From: DASQTB01 sp035642095
GTDB lineage: Bacteria > Actinomycetota > UBA4738 > CALAEC01
Length of the DNA: 64,000 bases
Assembly (NCBI GenBank): GCA_035642095.1
Contig: DASQTB010000048.1
Location: forward strand, 13,175-77,174
Direction: 5' to 3'
A program made the position numbers and the translations under genes. The notes below the pieces were generated by a model. It was given only the letters and a program-made list of their open reading frames with translations, made no database searches and was not told the origin of the DNA. Below, one piece after another: positions 53,164-62,125 of this stretch (the first letter of the stretch is position 1; each line of letters opens with the position of its first letter).

Positions 53164-53829
53164 ATGACTGGACGGATGGGCACCACCCTCGCCCTGGCGG
53201 GGCTGGTGCTTGCGGCGAGCTTGGGGGTGGCCGTGGCGGAGGACGGTGGCACGGAGCCCGTCAGCGCCGCCGACTGCGACCTGGCCATCAAGGAGACCAC
53301 GCGAGGATACGAGCGTGGCCGGCCGGTCCGCCGGCCTGTCGAGCAACTCGCTCGGGAATGCACGACCATCGCCTACAGCGAGCCCCTGGGAGCCGTTTCC
53401 TCGCCGTTGACGGAGCCTTCCGAGGCCGGAGCGACCGAACCAGACACGCTCGGGGCCGGCTCGACCGAGGGAGAGGCCGTGGCCGCTGGGACCATCTGTC
53501 GTTCCGTCACCGATGGCCGGGCCTACTACAACGGCTTCGGCTGGGAGATCGTGCGTTTCCAGGGACACCTGCGAGCCTGCGGCGACAGGAGCCGAACCAC
53601 CGGCGGCGACTTCTGGATGACGATCAACCGGTGCTGCAACTGGTTCTACGAGGGGATCGTCCATCATAACAATGGTGGCTGCTTCCACGGATGTGGCTTC
53701 GTGTCGCGATACCGGATGGGGTCGTTCGTGTTCAACCCTCCGTGGCCGACCATCAGCACTCGCCTGCAGCCGTGGTTCCGCCTTCGGGTGAACGCCGACG
53801 GGACGGCATCACACAGTTCTGGGGGCTGA
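53164..53829 (+). CDS. Secreted Cys-rich protein of unknown function
   Basis: 221 residues. Signal peptide (hydrophobic 'LALAGLVLAASLGVAVA') with cleavage near residue 26, a Glu/Thr/Gly-rich middle, and a C-terminal domain with most of the eight cysteines, including 'INRCCNW', 'GGCFHGCG' and aromatic residues ('GFGWEIVRF', 'NPPWP'). No family recognised. It has the copy A leader and is followed 2 nt later by a tiny membrane protein. Confidence 0.75.
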   Translation: MTGRMGTTLALAGLVLAASLGVAVAEDGGTEPVSAADCDLAIKETTRGYERGRPVRRPVEQLARECTTIAYSEPLGAVSSPLTEPSEAGATEPDTLGAGSTEGEAVAAGTICRSVTDGRAYYNGFGWEIVRFQGHLRACGDRSRTTGGDFWMTINRCCNWFYEGIVHHNNGGCFHGCGFVSRYRMGSFVFNPPWPTISTRLQPWFRLRVNADGTASHSSGG

Positions 53830-53831
53830 TC

Positions 53832-53969
53832 ATGAAGTGGGTGTGGGAGCGACGACGGATTCTGGTCTTCTGGGGGTTCATCGTCTATCTGCTGGTCCTG
53901 GCGGCGGTTCTGGCTACCGGCACCATCGCCGACGTCGTCGACCCACCACAGCCGACCGTCGTGCCGTAG
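53832..53969 (+). CDS. Tiny single-pass membrane protein
   Basis: 45 residues, one helix 'ILVFWGFIVYLLVLAAVLAT' flanked by a basic N-terminus ('KWVWERRR') and a Pro-rich tail. It starts 2 nt after the secreted Cys-rich gene. Partner or anchoring role suggested only by position. No homology recognised. Confidence 0.5.
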   Translation: MKWVWERRRILVFWGFIVYLLVLAAVLATGTIADVVDPPQPTVVP

Positions 53970-54023
53970 GCCGGCTTCGATGGTCGAGTCCGACTGCTCC
54001 CTGTCCCGACATCTCGCTGGGTC

Positions 54024-54070
54024 CCCGGTTACCTCCTCCGCCGGGTTGGCTCGAAGGAGGAACGGTTCCC
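54024..54070 (+). promoter_or_regulatory. Anti-Shine-Dalgarno leader, copy B
   Basis: The 22-nt element at 54024-54045 matches copy A in 21 of 22 positions (T for C at position 7), and is again followed after 7 nt by GAAGGAGGA and the start region. Flanking sequence is otherwise different. The -10 box is not clear. The pair implies shared post-transcriptional control of two exported proteins. Confidence 0.65.
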
Positions 54071-54637
54071 ATGAAACGACATCCGGCACGAAGAAGGCTG
54101 GTGGTGCTGGGGACGGCTCTGGCCGTCGGCGCGATCGCTACCCCGGCCCTCGGCTACCACTACTACAAGCTCGGCTGGCGGGATCACCACCGGAACTATC
54201 CCCAGCATCCCAACGGGTACAGCCAGATCGTCAACACGTTCGGCCAGCCCTGCAACGACAAGGCGAACGCCAACGCCTTCCAGTGGCGAGCGGCCGACAA
54301 CGGCGTCAGCTATACGGTCCGGTATCACCGGAAGCTCGGCGGCGCCACCTCCTCCAACCTGGACAACGACGTCAAGGGACACATCATCAACGATCACAAG
54401 AGCCAGTACGTCCGACATGGAATCTACGGCTACAACTGCCGGACGATCCGGGGAGGCTCCGCGTGGAGCACCCATGCCTGGGGGATCGCCGTTGACGTGA
54501 GCTCGGCATGGGAGCCGCAGGGCCAGTGCTACAGCGCGGTGAACCATCACTTCGCCGGCATCTGGAACAACCACCGATGGACGTGGGGGAAGGCGTGGTG
54601 TGACCCCATGCACTTCCAGTACGCCAGCGGCTACTAG
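54071..54637 (+). CDS. Secreted M15-family (D-Ala-D-Ala-type) peptidase
   Basis: 188 residues. Signal peptide with core 'LVVLGTALAVGAIATPALG'; zinc-binding 'STHAWGIAVDVSS' gives His135 and Asp142, and 'DPMHFQY' gives His181, the M15 set. It probably trims peptidoglycan peptides or releases wall material. Four cysteines may form disulfides. It carries the copy B leader, and the next gene follows by 11 nt. Confidence 0.88.
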   Translation: MKRHPARRRLVVLGTALAVGAIATPALGYHYYKLGWRDHHRNYPQHPNGYSQIVNTFGQPCNDKANANAFQWRAADNGVSYTVRYHRKLGGATSSNLDNDVKGHIINDHKSQYVRHGIYGYNCRTIRGGSAWSTHAWGIAVDVSSAWEPQGQCYSAVNHHFAGIWNNHRWTWGKAWCDPMHFQYASGY

Positions 54638-54648
54638 AGGGAGGGATC

Positions 54649-55164
54649 ATGAAGGGGAAGCGTGTCGTCCTGGCGGTCTCGGCGGTGGTTGCCCTGGCCG
54701 GTGGAGCGGTGCTCGGGGCAGCCGCCCGGTCCCGTCCCGGTCGTCCATCCCTTCCGCCGGCCATGCGAGACTCGTCGGTCCCGCGCCTGGAAAGGGACAA
54801 GGGAAGGGGGGAACGGCTGCTATTGGTGGTCGGAGGAGCGTTCTCGACCGAGCAGGTGGCGGAGGCAGCGAATGCCGGGATCTCGATGGGCGACCTCCAG
54901 GGCTTCTACGTCGCTCGAACCGACCAGTTCATCGGGCTGCGGGATGTCCTCGGCGAGGCCTCCGACGAGTATGTCCTGGTATCGGCGTTCCGTACCGGCC
55001 GGGGGGCCCGGGAGTTCCTGGACCTCGCCCAGGTCAGCGGGGCTCCGGCGTTCATCACGCCGCGGTTGGAGAACCTGGGCTGGGAGTACGTCGGGCTGGG
55101 CCAGGAAGCCCACCCGGATGGCAGCGGCCCACTCACCGATCCGATGCCCGGCCTGACCACGTGA
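54649..55164 (+). CDS. Membrane-anchored hypothetical protein
   Basis: 171 residues. N-terminal membrane helix 'VVLAVSAVVALAGGAVLGA' and an extracytoplasmic alpha/beta domain ('LLLVVGGAFSTEQVAEAANAG', 'ASDEYVLVSAFRTGRGAREFL'). No family is recognised. GGGAGGG precedes the ATG. It is in one operon with the M15 peptidase, and its stop overlaps the next gene (GTGA). Confidence 0.7.
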   Translation: MKGKRVVLAVSAVVALAGGAVLGAAARSRPGRPSLPPAMRDSSVPRLERDKGRGERLLLVVGGAFSTEQVAEAANAGISMGDLQGFYVARTDQFIGLRDVLGEASDEYVLVSAFRTGRGAREFLDLAQVSGAPAFITPRLENLGWEYVGLGQEAHPDGSGPLTDPMPGLTT

Positions 55165-55703
55165 GGAAGCTGGCGCTCGCGATGCTGATGGCGGTCCTCG
55201 GCCCGAACTGCACCGAGGACCGCCCGGCGCGCGCCGGTGGGGAGAGCAAGCCCGTGTGCGACACGGTGCCCGGCCGAGGGGTGCAGGGGTTCGTCCTCGA
55301 CCGGGCCCGGCGGATCGAGGAACCGGACCACGTGGCGGTCCGAAGGGAGTACCGGGATCCGAATGGGCGGCTCCTGGTCTACCTGCTGGGCGTATCCGGG
55401 GAGGTGGGCGAGGGCGCGGCGACCTCGGAGCGCGTGAGGCTGGTCGACGGGACACCGGCCCGTTTCCTTGGAGGGGGAGGAAACTGGGTCCTGGCGTGGA
55501 AGGAGGAAGCTCGGTGCCCGCAGATGGCAGTGGTCGGTAACGGCTTCCAAGCGACAGAGTTCGCGGAGCTGATGGTCCAGGCGGATCTCCTCGATCCCTT
55601 GTCAACTCCTCGAGCGAGCGAGGATGGGACCGCACCGGGTGGGTCGCCGACCTCCTGGCGTCCTCGGCCTCCGAGGATCTCGCTGTCGAGACCGACGCGC
55701 TGA
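55161..55703 (+). CDS. Exported hypothetical protein
   Basis: 180 residues. N-terminal hydrophobic stretch 'LALAMLMAVLGPNC' (a poor lipobox), then a domain with 'REYRDPNGRLLVYLLGVSG' and 'LGGGGNWVLAWKEEARCPQM'. GTG start overlaps the previous stop. No family recognised. Likely a cell-envelope protein by context. Confidence 0.6.
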   Translation: MRKLALAMLMAVLGPNCTEDRPARAGGESKPVCDTVPGRGVQGFVLDRARRIEEPDHVAVRREYRDPNGRLLVYLLGVSGEVGEGAATSERVRLVDGTPARFLGGGGNWVLAWKEEARCPQMAVVGNGFQATEFAELMVQADLLDPLSTPRASEDGTAPGGSPTSWRPRPPRISLSRPTR

Positions 55704-55715
55704 TGGATTCCTGAC

Positions 55716-56021
55716 GTGGCCTGGGACCCTTCCGTGCCGACGCTCACCGAGTGGGTGGCGGTCCTGCGCGTCGCGGACAGTGCCGATGAGCTCGACGGCG
55801 AGGCGACCACGCTGATCGAACGGGTCCCGGAACAGGGTCTGTTCGGACGGGTCGATGCCCACGAGGGGCTGGCCGAGCGGCTCGGCGTCCGACCGGGCAC
55901 GTGGGTGAGCGGCGTGGTGGCGGAGACTCGCCGGGGGATGGAGACCGCGCTGGCCGCGGTTATCGGTCGGAGGGAGCCCCTCGTGGTGGGGGAGTTCCGG
56001 GTTCGCTGGCTGTCCCTGTGA
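55716..56021 (+). CDS. Hypothetical protein
   Basis: 101 residues, GTG start, 12 nt after the previous gene. No signal peptide. Contains 'TEWVAVLRVADSADELDGEAT' and a basic middle 'ETRRGMETALAAVIGRREP'. Not recognised; coding supported by frame and codon use only. Confidence 0.5.
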   Translation: MAWDPSVPTLTEWVAVLRVADSADELDGEATTLIERVPEQGLFGRVDAHEGLAERLGVRPGTWVSGVVAETRRGMETALAAVIGRREPLVVGEFRVRWLSL

Positions 56022-56045
56022 GGGCGGGCCCGAACAGGCCAGTGC

Positions 56046-56051
56046 TACCGT
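56046..56051 (+). promoter_or_regulatory. -10 box of the YdcF-like gene
   Basis: TACCGT followed by exactly 6 nt and GTG at 56058. Leaderless geometry, no Shine-Dalgarno. Confidence 0.55.
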
Positions 56052-56057
56052 AGAAAC

Positions 56058-56660
56058 GTGCCGGGCCGGCGCTCATTCCTTCCCTGGATCCTGCTGGTGG
56101 TCGCGCTCGTCCTGGCCCCGATCCTGTGGAGCGCGGTGGCGGTGTGGCAGGCGGCCCACACGGACGAGGCCAGCGCGGTCGACCGGGCGGACATCATCCT
56201 GGTCCTGGGCGCGGCTCAGTACGGCGGCAACCCGTCCCCCATCTTCAGGGGCCGCCTCGACCACGGGGCCCTTCTGTACGAGAAAGGATTCGCCGACCGG
56301 ATCATGGTTCTCGGCGCGGGCCAGGCCGGCGACGTGACCACCGAGGCCGAGGCCGGAGCCCGGTACCTGGTCGGGCAGGGGGTCCCCGAGGACGCCGTGG
56401 CCGCATCGCCCGATGGCCGCACCACGTTCGAGAGCCTCCGGGCGGCGGTGGAACGGATGCGGGCAGGAGACCTCGATTCAGCCTTCCTGGTCTCGGACCC
56501 GTGGCACAACCTCCGGATGAGGCGGATGGCTCGTGACCTGGGAATCGAGGGATACGTGTCGGCCACGTGGCACTCGGCCGCCGAGAGCCAGTCCGCCCGG
56601 CTCCAGGGATACGCCAGGGAGACGTTCGCGTACCTGTACTACCGGGTGTTCGGGAGCTGA
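56058..56660 (+). CDS. YdcF/SanA-family membrane protein (DUF218)
   Basis: 200 residues. One N-terminal membrane helix 'FLPWILLVVALVLAPILWSAV', then DUF218: 'RADIILVLGAAQYGGNPSPIF', 'GLGAGQAGDVTTEAEAGARYL'-like (positions 90-112), 'SLRAAVERMRAGDLDSAFLVSDPWHNLRMRR' (positions 130-155). SanA-like proteins influence envelope permeability; the reaction is unknown. GTG is leaderless after TACCGT. Confidence 0.85.
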   Translation: MPGRRSFLPWILLVVALVLAPILWSAVAVWQAAHTDEASAVDRADIILVLGAAQYGGNPSPIFRGRLDHGALLYEKGFADRIMVLGAGQAGDVTTEAEAGARYLVGQGVPEDAVAASPDGRTTFESLRAAVERMRAGDLDSAFLVSDPWHNLRMRRMARDLGIEGYVSATWHSAAESQSARLQGYARETFAYLYYRVFGS

Positions 56661-56693
56661 CCGTAGCCGGGAGGGAACGTCAGGAGCGGGTGC

Positions 56694-56699
56694 TACACT
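56694..56699 (+). promoter_or_regulatory. -10 box of dgt
   Basis: TACACT, then 8 nt, then ATG at 56708. Near-leaderless geometry for the dgt-dnaG-rpoD operon. Confidence 0.5.
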
Positions 56700-56707
56700 C
56701 GCCCGCG

Positions 56708-57718
56708 ATGGAGGGGGGTCAGACCGTCCGTGAGCGCCAGGAGGCGGTCGAGCGAGACATCCTCTCCGACCGGGCCGCCCTGTCCGCGGAGTCCAAGGGG
56801 AGGGAACGGGACGAGCCGTCCCACCCGATCCGCACCGGCTTCCAGCGCGATCGCGACCGCATCGTCCACTCCAAGGCCTTCCGTCGGCTAAAGCACAAGA
56901 CCCAGGTGTTCATCGCCCCGGAGGGCGACCACTATCGCGTGCGGCTAACCCACACCCTGGAGGTGGCCCAGATAGCCCGGACCATCGCCCGGGCGCTGCG
57001 CCTGAACGAGGATCTGGCCGAGGCGATCTCGCTCGGCCACGACCTGGGGCACACGCCGTTCGGCCACCTCGGGGAGCAAGCCCTGTCGCCGTTCCTCGAG
57101 CGACCGTTCCGCCACAGCGAACAGAGCCTTCGGGTGGTCGACCATCTCGAGCGCGACGGTCACGGGCTCAACCTCACGTGGGAGGTCCGGGACGGGATCG
57201 TCAACCACACCTGGGCCATGCCGGAGCCGTCGACGATGGAGGCCCAGGTGGTGCGTTTCGCCGACCGACTGGGCTACGTGAACCACGACATCGACGACGC
57301 CATCCGGGCGGGCCTGATCACCGAGGCGGAATTGCCGCCGGCGGCCACGGACGTCCTCGGACACATCCACGGGGACCGTATCGAGACCCTGGTCGGGGAC
57401 ATCGTGGGGAGCACTGGCGATGGTCCGGAGGTCCGGATGTCGGACCAGGTGTTCGCCGCCCTCGACGCGCTTCGGGACTTCATGTTCGATCGGGTGTACC
57501 TGCGGGCCGAAGCGGCCGCCGAGCAGGAGAAGGCTCTGCACGTGATCCGGGCCCTGGTGGAGTACCACCTGGCCCATCCGGAAGAGATCCCCGACGAGTA
57601 CGCGAGCGGTCCGGGCGACCTGGCCGACCGGGTGATCGACTACGTGGCGGGGATGACCGATCGGTACGCGCTACGAACGTACGAACGACTCTTCCTTCCC
57701 CAGGGATGGATGCTCTGA
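56708..57718 (+). CDS. dgt: Deoxyguanosinetriphosphate triphosphohydrolase-like protein
   Basis: 336 residues, HD-domain dNTPase. Metal ligands in 'RLTHTLEVAQIARTIAR' and 'LGHDLGHTPFGHLGE', with the C-terminal anticodon-like segment characteristic of this family. It hydrolyses dNTPs to nucleosides and triphosphate. The ATG 56708 is 8 nt after TACACT. dnaG follows 4 nt later. Confidence 0.93.
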   Translation: MEGGQTVRERQEAVERDILSDRAALSAESKGRERDEPSHPIRTGFQRDRDRIVHSKAFRRLKHKTQVFIAPEGDHYRVRLTHTLEVAQIARTIARALRLNEDLAEAISLGHDLGHTPFGHLGEQALSPFLERPFRHSEQSLRVVDHLERDGHGLNLTWEVRDGIVNHTWAMPEPSTMEAQVVRFADRLGYVNHDIDDAIRAGLITEAELPPAATDVLGHIHGDRIETLVGDIVGSTGDGPEVRMSDQVFAALDALRDFMFDRVYLRAEAAAEQEKALHVIRALVEYHLAHPEEIPDEYASGPGDLADRVIDYVAGMTDRYALRTYERLFLPQGWML

Positions 57719-57722
57719 CCGA

Positions 57723-59495
57723 GTGGCCAGGATCCGGCAGGAGGACGTCGAGGCGGTCCGGGAGCGGACGGACCTCGTCCGCCTGATCCAGCAGTACGTC
57801 GCGCTGAAGAAGGCCGGGCGGCAGTTCTCCGGCCTGTGCCCGTTCCACACGGAGAAGACGCCATCGTTCAGCGTCGACCCGGCCAAGCAGGTCTACTACT
57901 GCTTCGGCTGCGGGAAAGGAGGCAACGCGTTCCACTTCCTGCAGGAGGTCGAGACCCTGACCTTCCCCGAGGCCGTCGAGCGGCTGGCCGGTCAGGCCGG
58001 GGTCAGCCTCCGGTACGAGGGGGTCTCGCCGGGGGAGCGGCGACAGGCCTCCCGGCGGCAGGCGCTCTACCGGGCCAACGCCCGGGCCGGCGAGCTGTAC
58101 CACCGGATGCTGGTGGAGGGCCGGGAGGCCGAGGTGGCCCGGCGGTACCTCGCGGGACGGGGGGTGACGCAGGATTCGGTGGCCGCCTTCGACGTCGGCT
58201 TCGCTCCCGGCTATCCGGATTTCCTCCTCCGCCGGATGTCGCGGGACTTCTCTCCGGAGATCCTCATCGAGGCCGGTCTGGCCATGAAGGACCCCCGGGG
58301 GGGCGTCCGGGACCGGTTCCGCAACCGGATCACGTTCCCCATCCACGACCTGTCCGGGAACGCCGTCGGGTTCGGGGCCCGGCTCCTGGAAGGCGATGGA
58401 CCGAAGTACCTGAACTCCCCCGAGACGCCGGTGTACCGAAAGGGGGAGCTCCTGTACAACCTGCACCGGGCCAAAGGCGAGGTCACCAGAGCTGGGCGGG
58501 CCTTCGTGGTCGAGGGGTACACCGACGTCATCGCGCTCCATCAGGCCGGCATCCCCACGGGGGTGGCCACGTGCGGAACCGCCCTCGGGGAGGGCCACTT
58601 CCGTCTGCTGTCCCGGTTCTCCCGAGCCGCGGTGCTCTGCTTCGACGCGGACGAGGCGGGGGCCCGGGCCGCGGAGCGCGCTCACGGCTTGTTCGAGCAG
58701 TTCGGGCTGGAAGTCGCGGTGTTGATCCTCCCGGCCGGGAGGGATCCGGCCGACTTCGTCGCGGACGACGGTGGTGAGGCGTTCGAGCGCCTGGCCGACC
58801 GGGCCACCCCGGTGGTCGAGTACATGCTCGAACGGGCCATCCGCCAGGCCGACCTGACCAGTCCAGAAGGCAAGGCCCGGGCGGTTCGGCTCGGCCTCCC
58901 GGTGGTGGTCGGTCTGAAAGACCCCGTGCTCCGGGGCCAGTACGCCGGGCGGCTGGCCGATCTGGCCGGAGTTTCGCCGAACGAGGTCAGCATGGAGGTC
59001 GAACGGGCCGGCCGCGGTCTCGACGACGGTCCGTCCGGAGCTCCGGCGGGGAAGCCTCGCTCGCCGGACCGGGAGCTGGAGATGGAGGCCCTGAAGATCC
59101 TGGCCCAGGCCCCCGACACCGCCACCGAGCACGTGGCCGCCGTCGAGGACCGACACTTCACCGGGAGCAGACGCAAGGCGTGGGATCTTCTCCACGACGC
59201 GCCCGGCCAGCCGGCCGAGGTGGCCGGACGGGCGCCGGACGAAGAGACCGCCCGCCTGATCGCCCAGCTCGCCGTGGAGCCCCTCCGGGGAGAGGCCACG
59301 ACCGACTACGCGGACAAGATCTTCGCGAAGCTCCAGGAGCGGGCGCTGAGGGAAGAAGTGCGTACAATGAGGAAACGCCTAGAGGCCCTCAATCCTGTGA
59401 AAGACGCGTCCACCTTTGACCCATTGTTCAAGGAGCTGGCGGAACTGACCGGCCGCTGGCGGGAGGCCAGAGCGCGCGCCGGAGAGGGAGCGTAG
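57723..59495 (+). CDS. dnaG: DNA primase
   Basis: 590 residues. CHC2 zinc ligands Cys39, His42, Cys60, Cys63 ('[11 protein letters not shown]' and 'CFGCGKGG'); polymerase core with Toprim motif '[15 protein letters not shown]'; C-terminal helical helicase-binding part. It makes RNA primers at the replication fork. GTG start. The dgt-dnaG-rpoD order is a macromolecular-synthesis-type operon. rpoD follows 4 nt later. Confidence 0.96.
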   Translation: MARIRQEDVEAVRERTDLVRLIQQYVALKKAGRQFSGLCPFHTEKTPSFSVDPAKQVYYCFGCGKGGNAFHFLQEVETLTFPEAVERLAGQAGVSLRYEGVSPGERRQASRRQALYRANARAGELYHRMLVEGREAEVARRYLAGRGVTQDSVAAFDVGFAPGYPDFLLRRMSRDFSPEILIEAGLAMKDPRGGVRDRFRNRITFPIHDLSGNAVGFGARLLEGDGPKYLNSPETPVYRKGELLYNLHRAKGEVTRAGRAFVVEGYTDVIALHQAGIPTGVATCGTALGEGHFRLLSRFSRAAVLCFDADEAGARAAERAHGLFEQFGLEVAVLILPAGRDPADFVADDGGEAFERLADRATPVVEYMLERAIRQADLTSPEGKARAVRLGLPVVVGLKDPVLRGQYAGRLADLAGVSPNEVSMEVERAGRGLDDGPSGAPAGKPRSPDRELEMEALKILAQAPDTATEHVAAVEDRHFTGSRRKAWDLLHDAPGQPAEVAGRAPDEETARLIAQLAVEPLRGEATTDYADKIFAKLQERALREEVRTMRKRLEALNPVKDASTFDPLFKELAELTGRWREARARAGEGA

Positions 59496-59499
59496 CCGG

Positions 59500-60807
59500 G
59501 TGGCAGAGGTGATCAAGGACCCCGTGCTCGAGGAGGCCAAGGAGCTGATCGTGGCCCGGGCTCGGGAGCGCGGGTTCGTTACCTCGGAGGACCTGGTGGA
59601 CGGCCTCCCCGTCGACGACATCAGCCCCGAGCAGGTCGAGGATTTCCTGACCCAGATCGAGGAGCACCTCCGGGAGCAGGGCATCGAGGTCATCGAGGTT
59701 CCCGGCGAAGAGGACGGCGACGCCACCACCACCCTTCCCCGGGACGATGACCTGCTCAAGGCGCCGACCAACGACCCGGTCCGGATGTACCTCAAGGAGA
59801 TCGGGAAGGTCCCTCTTCTCACCGCCGCCCAGGAGATCGACTTCGCCATGCGCATCGAGGCCGGCGAGTTCTCCACGGCGCTGATGCGGCATGTGGAGAA
59901 CAACGGCCGGATCGACCAGAAGGCGCTGGTCCGAGTGGTCGAGTCGGTGGTCCGGATCCGCGAGCACCAGGTCGAGAAGTTCGGCAGGGTCGAGGGCCTC
60001 GGTCGGGAGACCATCGCCCGAACGTGGAGGCCGCGCAGCCGGGAGCAGACCGACGACTTCCTGAAGCGCGTGGAGCGCGACGGTCAGCTGGCCAAGAAGA
60101 AGCTCATCGAGGCGAATCTCCGGCTGGTGGTATCGATCGCCAAGCGGTATGTGGGCCGGGGGATGCTGTTCCTGGACCTGATCCAGGAGGGGAACCTGGG
60201 CCTGATCCGGGCCGTCGAAAAGTTCGACTATTCGAAGGGCTTCAAGTTCTCCACCTACGCCACGTGGTGGATCCGCCAGGCCATCACCCGGGCCATCGCC
60301 GATCAGGCCCGGACCATCCGGATCCCGGTTCACATGGTGGAGACCATCAACAAACTGGTCCGCATCCAGCGTCAGCTCCTTCAAGACCTCGGCCGGGAGC
60401 CACTTCCCGAGGAGATCGGTCGCCAGATGGGAATCGGTCCGGACAAGGTCCGGGAGATCCTCAAGGTCTCCCAGGAGCCGGTGTCCCTGGAGACGCCGAT
60501 CGGCGAGGAGGAGGACTCTCATCTCGGCGATTTCATCGAGGACGCCGAGGCCGTGGTCCCCATCGACGCCGCCTCGTTCATCCTCCTCCAGGAGCAACTC
60601 GAGTCGGTCCTCCACACGCTGTCGGAGCGGGAGAAGAAGGTCATCCAGCTCCGGTTCGGGTTGGTCGATGGGCATCCCCGGACGCTGGAAGAGGTCGGGC
60701 GGGAATTCGGGGTCACCCGGGAGCGGATCCGGCAGATCGAGTCGAAGACGCTGTCGAAGCTGCGGCACCCCTCGCGGTCGCAGAAGCTACGGGACTACCT
60801 CGAATAG
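59500..60807 (+). CDS. rpoD: RNA polymerase primary sigma factor (sigma-70)
   Basis: 435 residues. Region 1.2 '[18 protein letters not shown]', region 2 '[19 protein letters not shown]', region 3 '[16 protein letters not shown]', region 4 '[17 protein letters not shown]'. It directs transcription of housekeeping promoters, including those with TANNNT boxes seen throughout the window. It is the last gene of the dgt-dnaG-rpoD operon. GTG start. Confidence 0.96.
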   Translation: MAEVIKDPVLEEAKELIVARARERGFVTSEDLVDGLPVDDISPEQVEDFLTQIEEHLREQGIEVIEVPGEEDGDATTTLPRDDDLLKAPTNDPVRMYLKEIGKVPLLTAAQEIDFAMRIEAGEFSTALMRHVENNGRIDQKALVRVVESVVRIREHQVEKFGRVEGLGRETIARTWRPRSREQTDDFLKRVERDGQLAKKKLIEANLRLVVSIAKRYVGRGMLFLDLIQEGNLGLIRAVEKFDYSKGFKFSTYATWWIRQAITRAIADQARTIRIPVHMVETINKLVRIQRQLLQDLGREPLPEEIGRQMGIGPDKVREILKVSQEPVSLETPIGEEEDSHLGDFIEDAEAVVPIDAASFILLQEQLESVLHTLSEREKKVIQLRFGLVDGHPRTLEEVGREFGVTRERIRQIESKTLSKLRHPSRSQKLRDYLE

Positions 60808-60901
60808 CCGAGGCGACCTTCACCTCTCCTAAGCCGTCGTCCATGATCGGCCCCACGCCGGCCCAGGCATGGGTCATGTCCTCCGCTGCCGTGGCCGACT
60901 G

Positions 60902-60946
60902 CAGCGCGGCCAACTGCCGCGCGGCCAACTGCCGCGCGGCCAACAA
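60902..60946 (+). repeat. Three 15-bp tandem repeats
   Basis: Units CCGCGCGGCCAACTG and near copies at 60902-60916, 60917-60931 and 60932-60946, the middle exact and the first with one difference, the last diverging at the end. Both strands stay open, with the plus frame reading a Cys-Arg-Ala-Ala-Asn repeat. They lie between rpoD and Ku and are probably a non-coding tandem duplication. Confidence 0.6.
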
Positions 60947-61004
60947 CGGGGCGATCGCCTTCGCCCCCTCCTGGTAGCAGCCGCCGCCAGGTCGCCGACT
61001 GGGT

Positions 61005-61010
61005 AACAAT
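61005..61010 (+). promoter_or_regulatory. -10-like box of ku
   Basis: AACAAT followed by 6 nt and then ATG at 61017. Leaderless geometry, but it does not match TANNNT at the first base. Confidence 0.4.
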
Positions 61011-61016
61011 CAGGTC

Positions 61017-62018
61017 ATGCCGAGAAGCGTATGGAACGGCTCGATCTCTTTCGGGCTGGTCAGCATCCCGGTCCGGTTGTATCCGGCCACCTCGCCCCGT
61101 GATCCTCGGTTCCACCTGGTCGACCGGCAGACCGGAAGACGGATCCGGTACCGCCGGGTGGTGGAGGAGCCACCGCCCCCGGAGGAGGAGCCCTCGGAGG
61201 AGGAGGCGGAGGAGGAGCAGTCGTCCTTCGAAGGAGGGCCGCCGACTGCGCCAGCCTCCGAAGGGGCCCCGGAGACACCTCTCCAGGGTGGCCCAGCCTC
61301 GCGGGCTCAGGAGAGCCGGCGACCTCGGCCGGCTGAGCGAGAGGTGGCGTACACGGAGGTGGCCAGGGGTTACGACGTGGGCGGTGGCCAGCACGTCGTG
61401 GTGGAAAGCGAGGAGTTGGAGGCCCTACGACCCGAGCCGAGTCGAACGATCGACATCGAGCACTTCGTGCTGCTGCGCGATGTCGACCCGGTGCACTTCG
61501 AGAAGAGCTACCAGCTGGCCCCGGCCGACGAGATCGCCGAGAAGCCCTACGTTCTGCTCCGGGCGGCCATGGAGCGGTCCGGGCGAGTGGCCATCGGCCG
61601 CTTCGTTCTCCGCTCGAGAGAGCACCTGGTGCTGATCCGGCCGACCGCCGGGATCCTCGGCCTGGAGACGCTGTACTTCGCCGATGAGGTGCGGCGGGCG
61701 GAAGGTCGGTGGGTGGCTGCGCTGGCCGCCGTGGAAGCCCAGCTCTCGCCCCGGGAGACCGACCTGGCCGAACGGCTGATCGAGGCCCTCGGCGCTGAGT
61801 GGGATCCGGCGCATTACCAGGACCCGTACCGCGAACGGGTCCTGGACCTGATCCGGTCCCGGGTTCCGCAGGAGACGCCCGCGGCGATCGAGGAGGAGCC
61901 GACGGCCTCGGTGACCGACCTCATGGCCGCGCTCCGAGCGAGCGTCGACGCGGCCAAGGAGGCGGGGAGCCCAAGCGGGAGGCGAGGTCGGAAGGCCGGA
62001 GGGGCCGGGCGCCGCTGA
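61017..62018 (+). CDS. ku: Ku protein with acidic insertion
   Basis: 333 residues; bacterial Ku is usually 260-300. N-terminal 'VWNGSISFGLVSIPVRLY' and the core 'RIRYRRV' then 'YDVGGGQHVVVESEELEAL', 'DIEHFVLLRDVDPVHFEKSY', plus a Lys/Arg-rich tail for DNA binding. Between residues 50 and 107 lies a Glu/Pro/Ser-rich insertion not seen in ordinary Ku. Ku threads DNA ends for LigD; no ligD is in the window. ATG is 6 nt after AACAAT. Confidence 0.9.
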   Translation: MPRSVWNGSISFGLVSIPVRLYPATSPRDPRFHLVDRQTGRRIRYRRVVEEPPPPEEEPSEEEAEEEQSSFEGGPPTAPASEGAPETPLQGGPASRAQESRRPRPAEREVAYTEVARGYDVGGGQHVVVESEELEALRPEPSRTIDIEHFVLLRDVDPVHFEKSYQLAPADEIAEKPYVLLRAAMERSGRVAIGRFVLRSREHLVLIRPTAGILGLETLYFADEVRRAEGRWVAALAAVEAQLSPRETDLAERLIEALGAEWDPAHYQDPYRERVLDLIRSRVPQETPAAIEEEPTASVTDLMAALRASVDAAKEAGSPSGRRGRKAGGAGRR

Positions 62019-62052
62019 TAAACTGACCGTGCCGGGCGGCCGTCCGGTGCAT

Positions 62053-62125
62053 TCCGGGGTAGCTCAATCGGTAGAGCGGCCGGCTGTTAACCGGTAGGTT
62101 CTGGGTTCGAGTCCCAGCCCCGGAG
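62053..62125 (+). tRNA. tRNA-Asn (anticodon GTT)
   Basis: Full cloverleaf: acceptor TCCGGGG/CCCCGGA, D stem GCTC/GAGC, anticodon stem GCCGG/CCGGT with loop CTGTTAA (GTT), and TpsiC stem CTGGG/CCCAG with loop TTCGAGT. The genomic sequence does not encode CCA. Composition and gene density change just downstream. Confidence 0.96.

Noticed and set aside
53094..54070. Known c-di-AMP (ydaO) riboswitch before the wall peptidase
   Set aside because: The leader in copy A is only about 58 nt and none of the ydaO core segments are present; the shared element is different.
60902..60946. Pentapeptide-repeat protein from the 15-bp repeat
   Set aside because: Only three units, no start signal, and they lie in an intergenic stretch; a short tandem duplication is enough.
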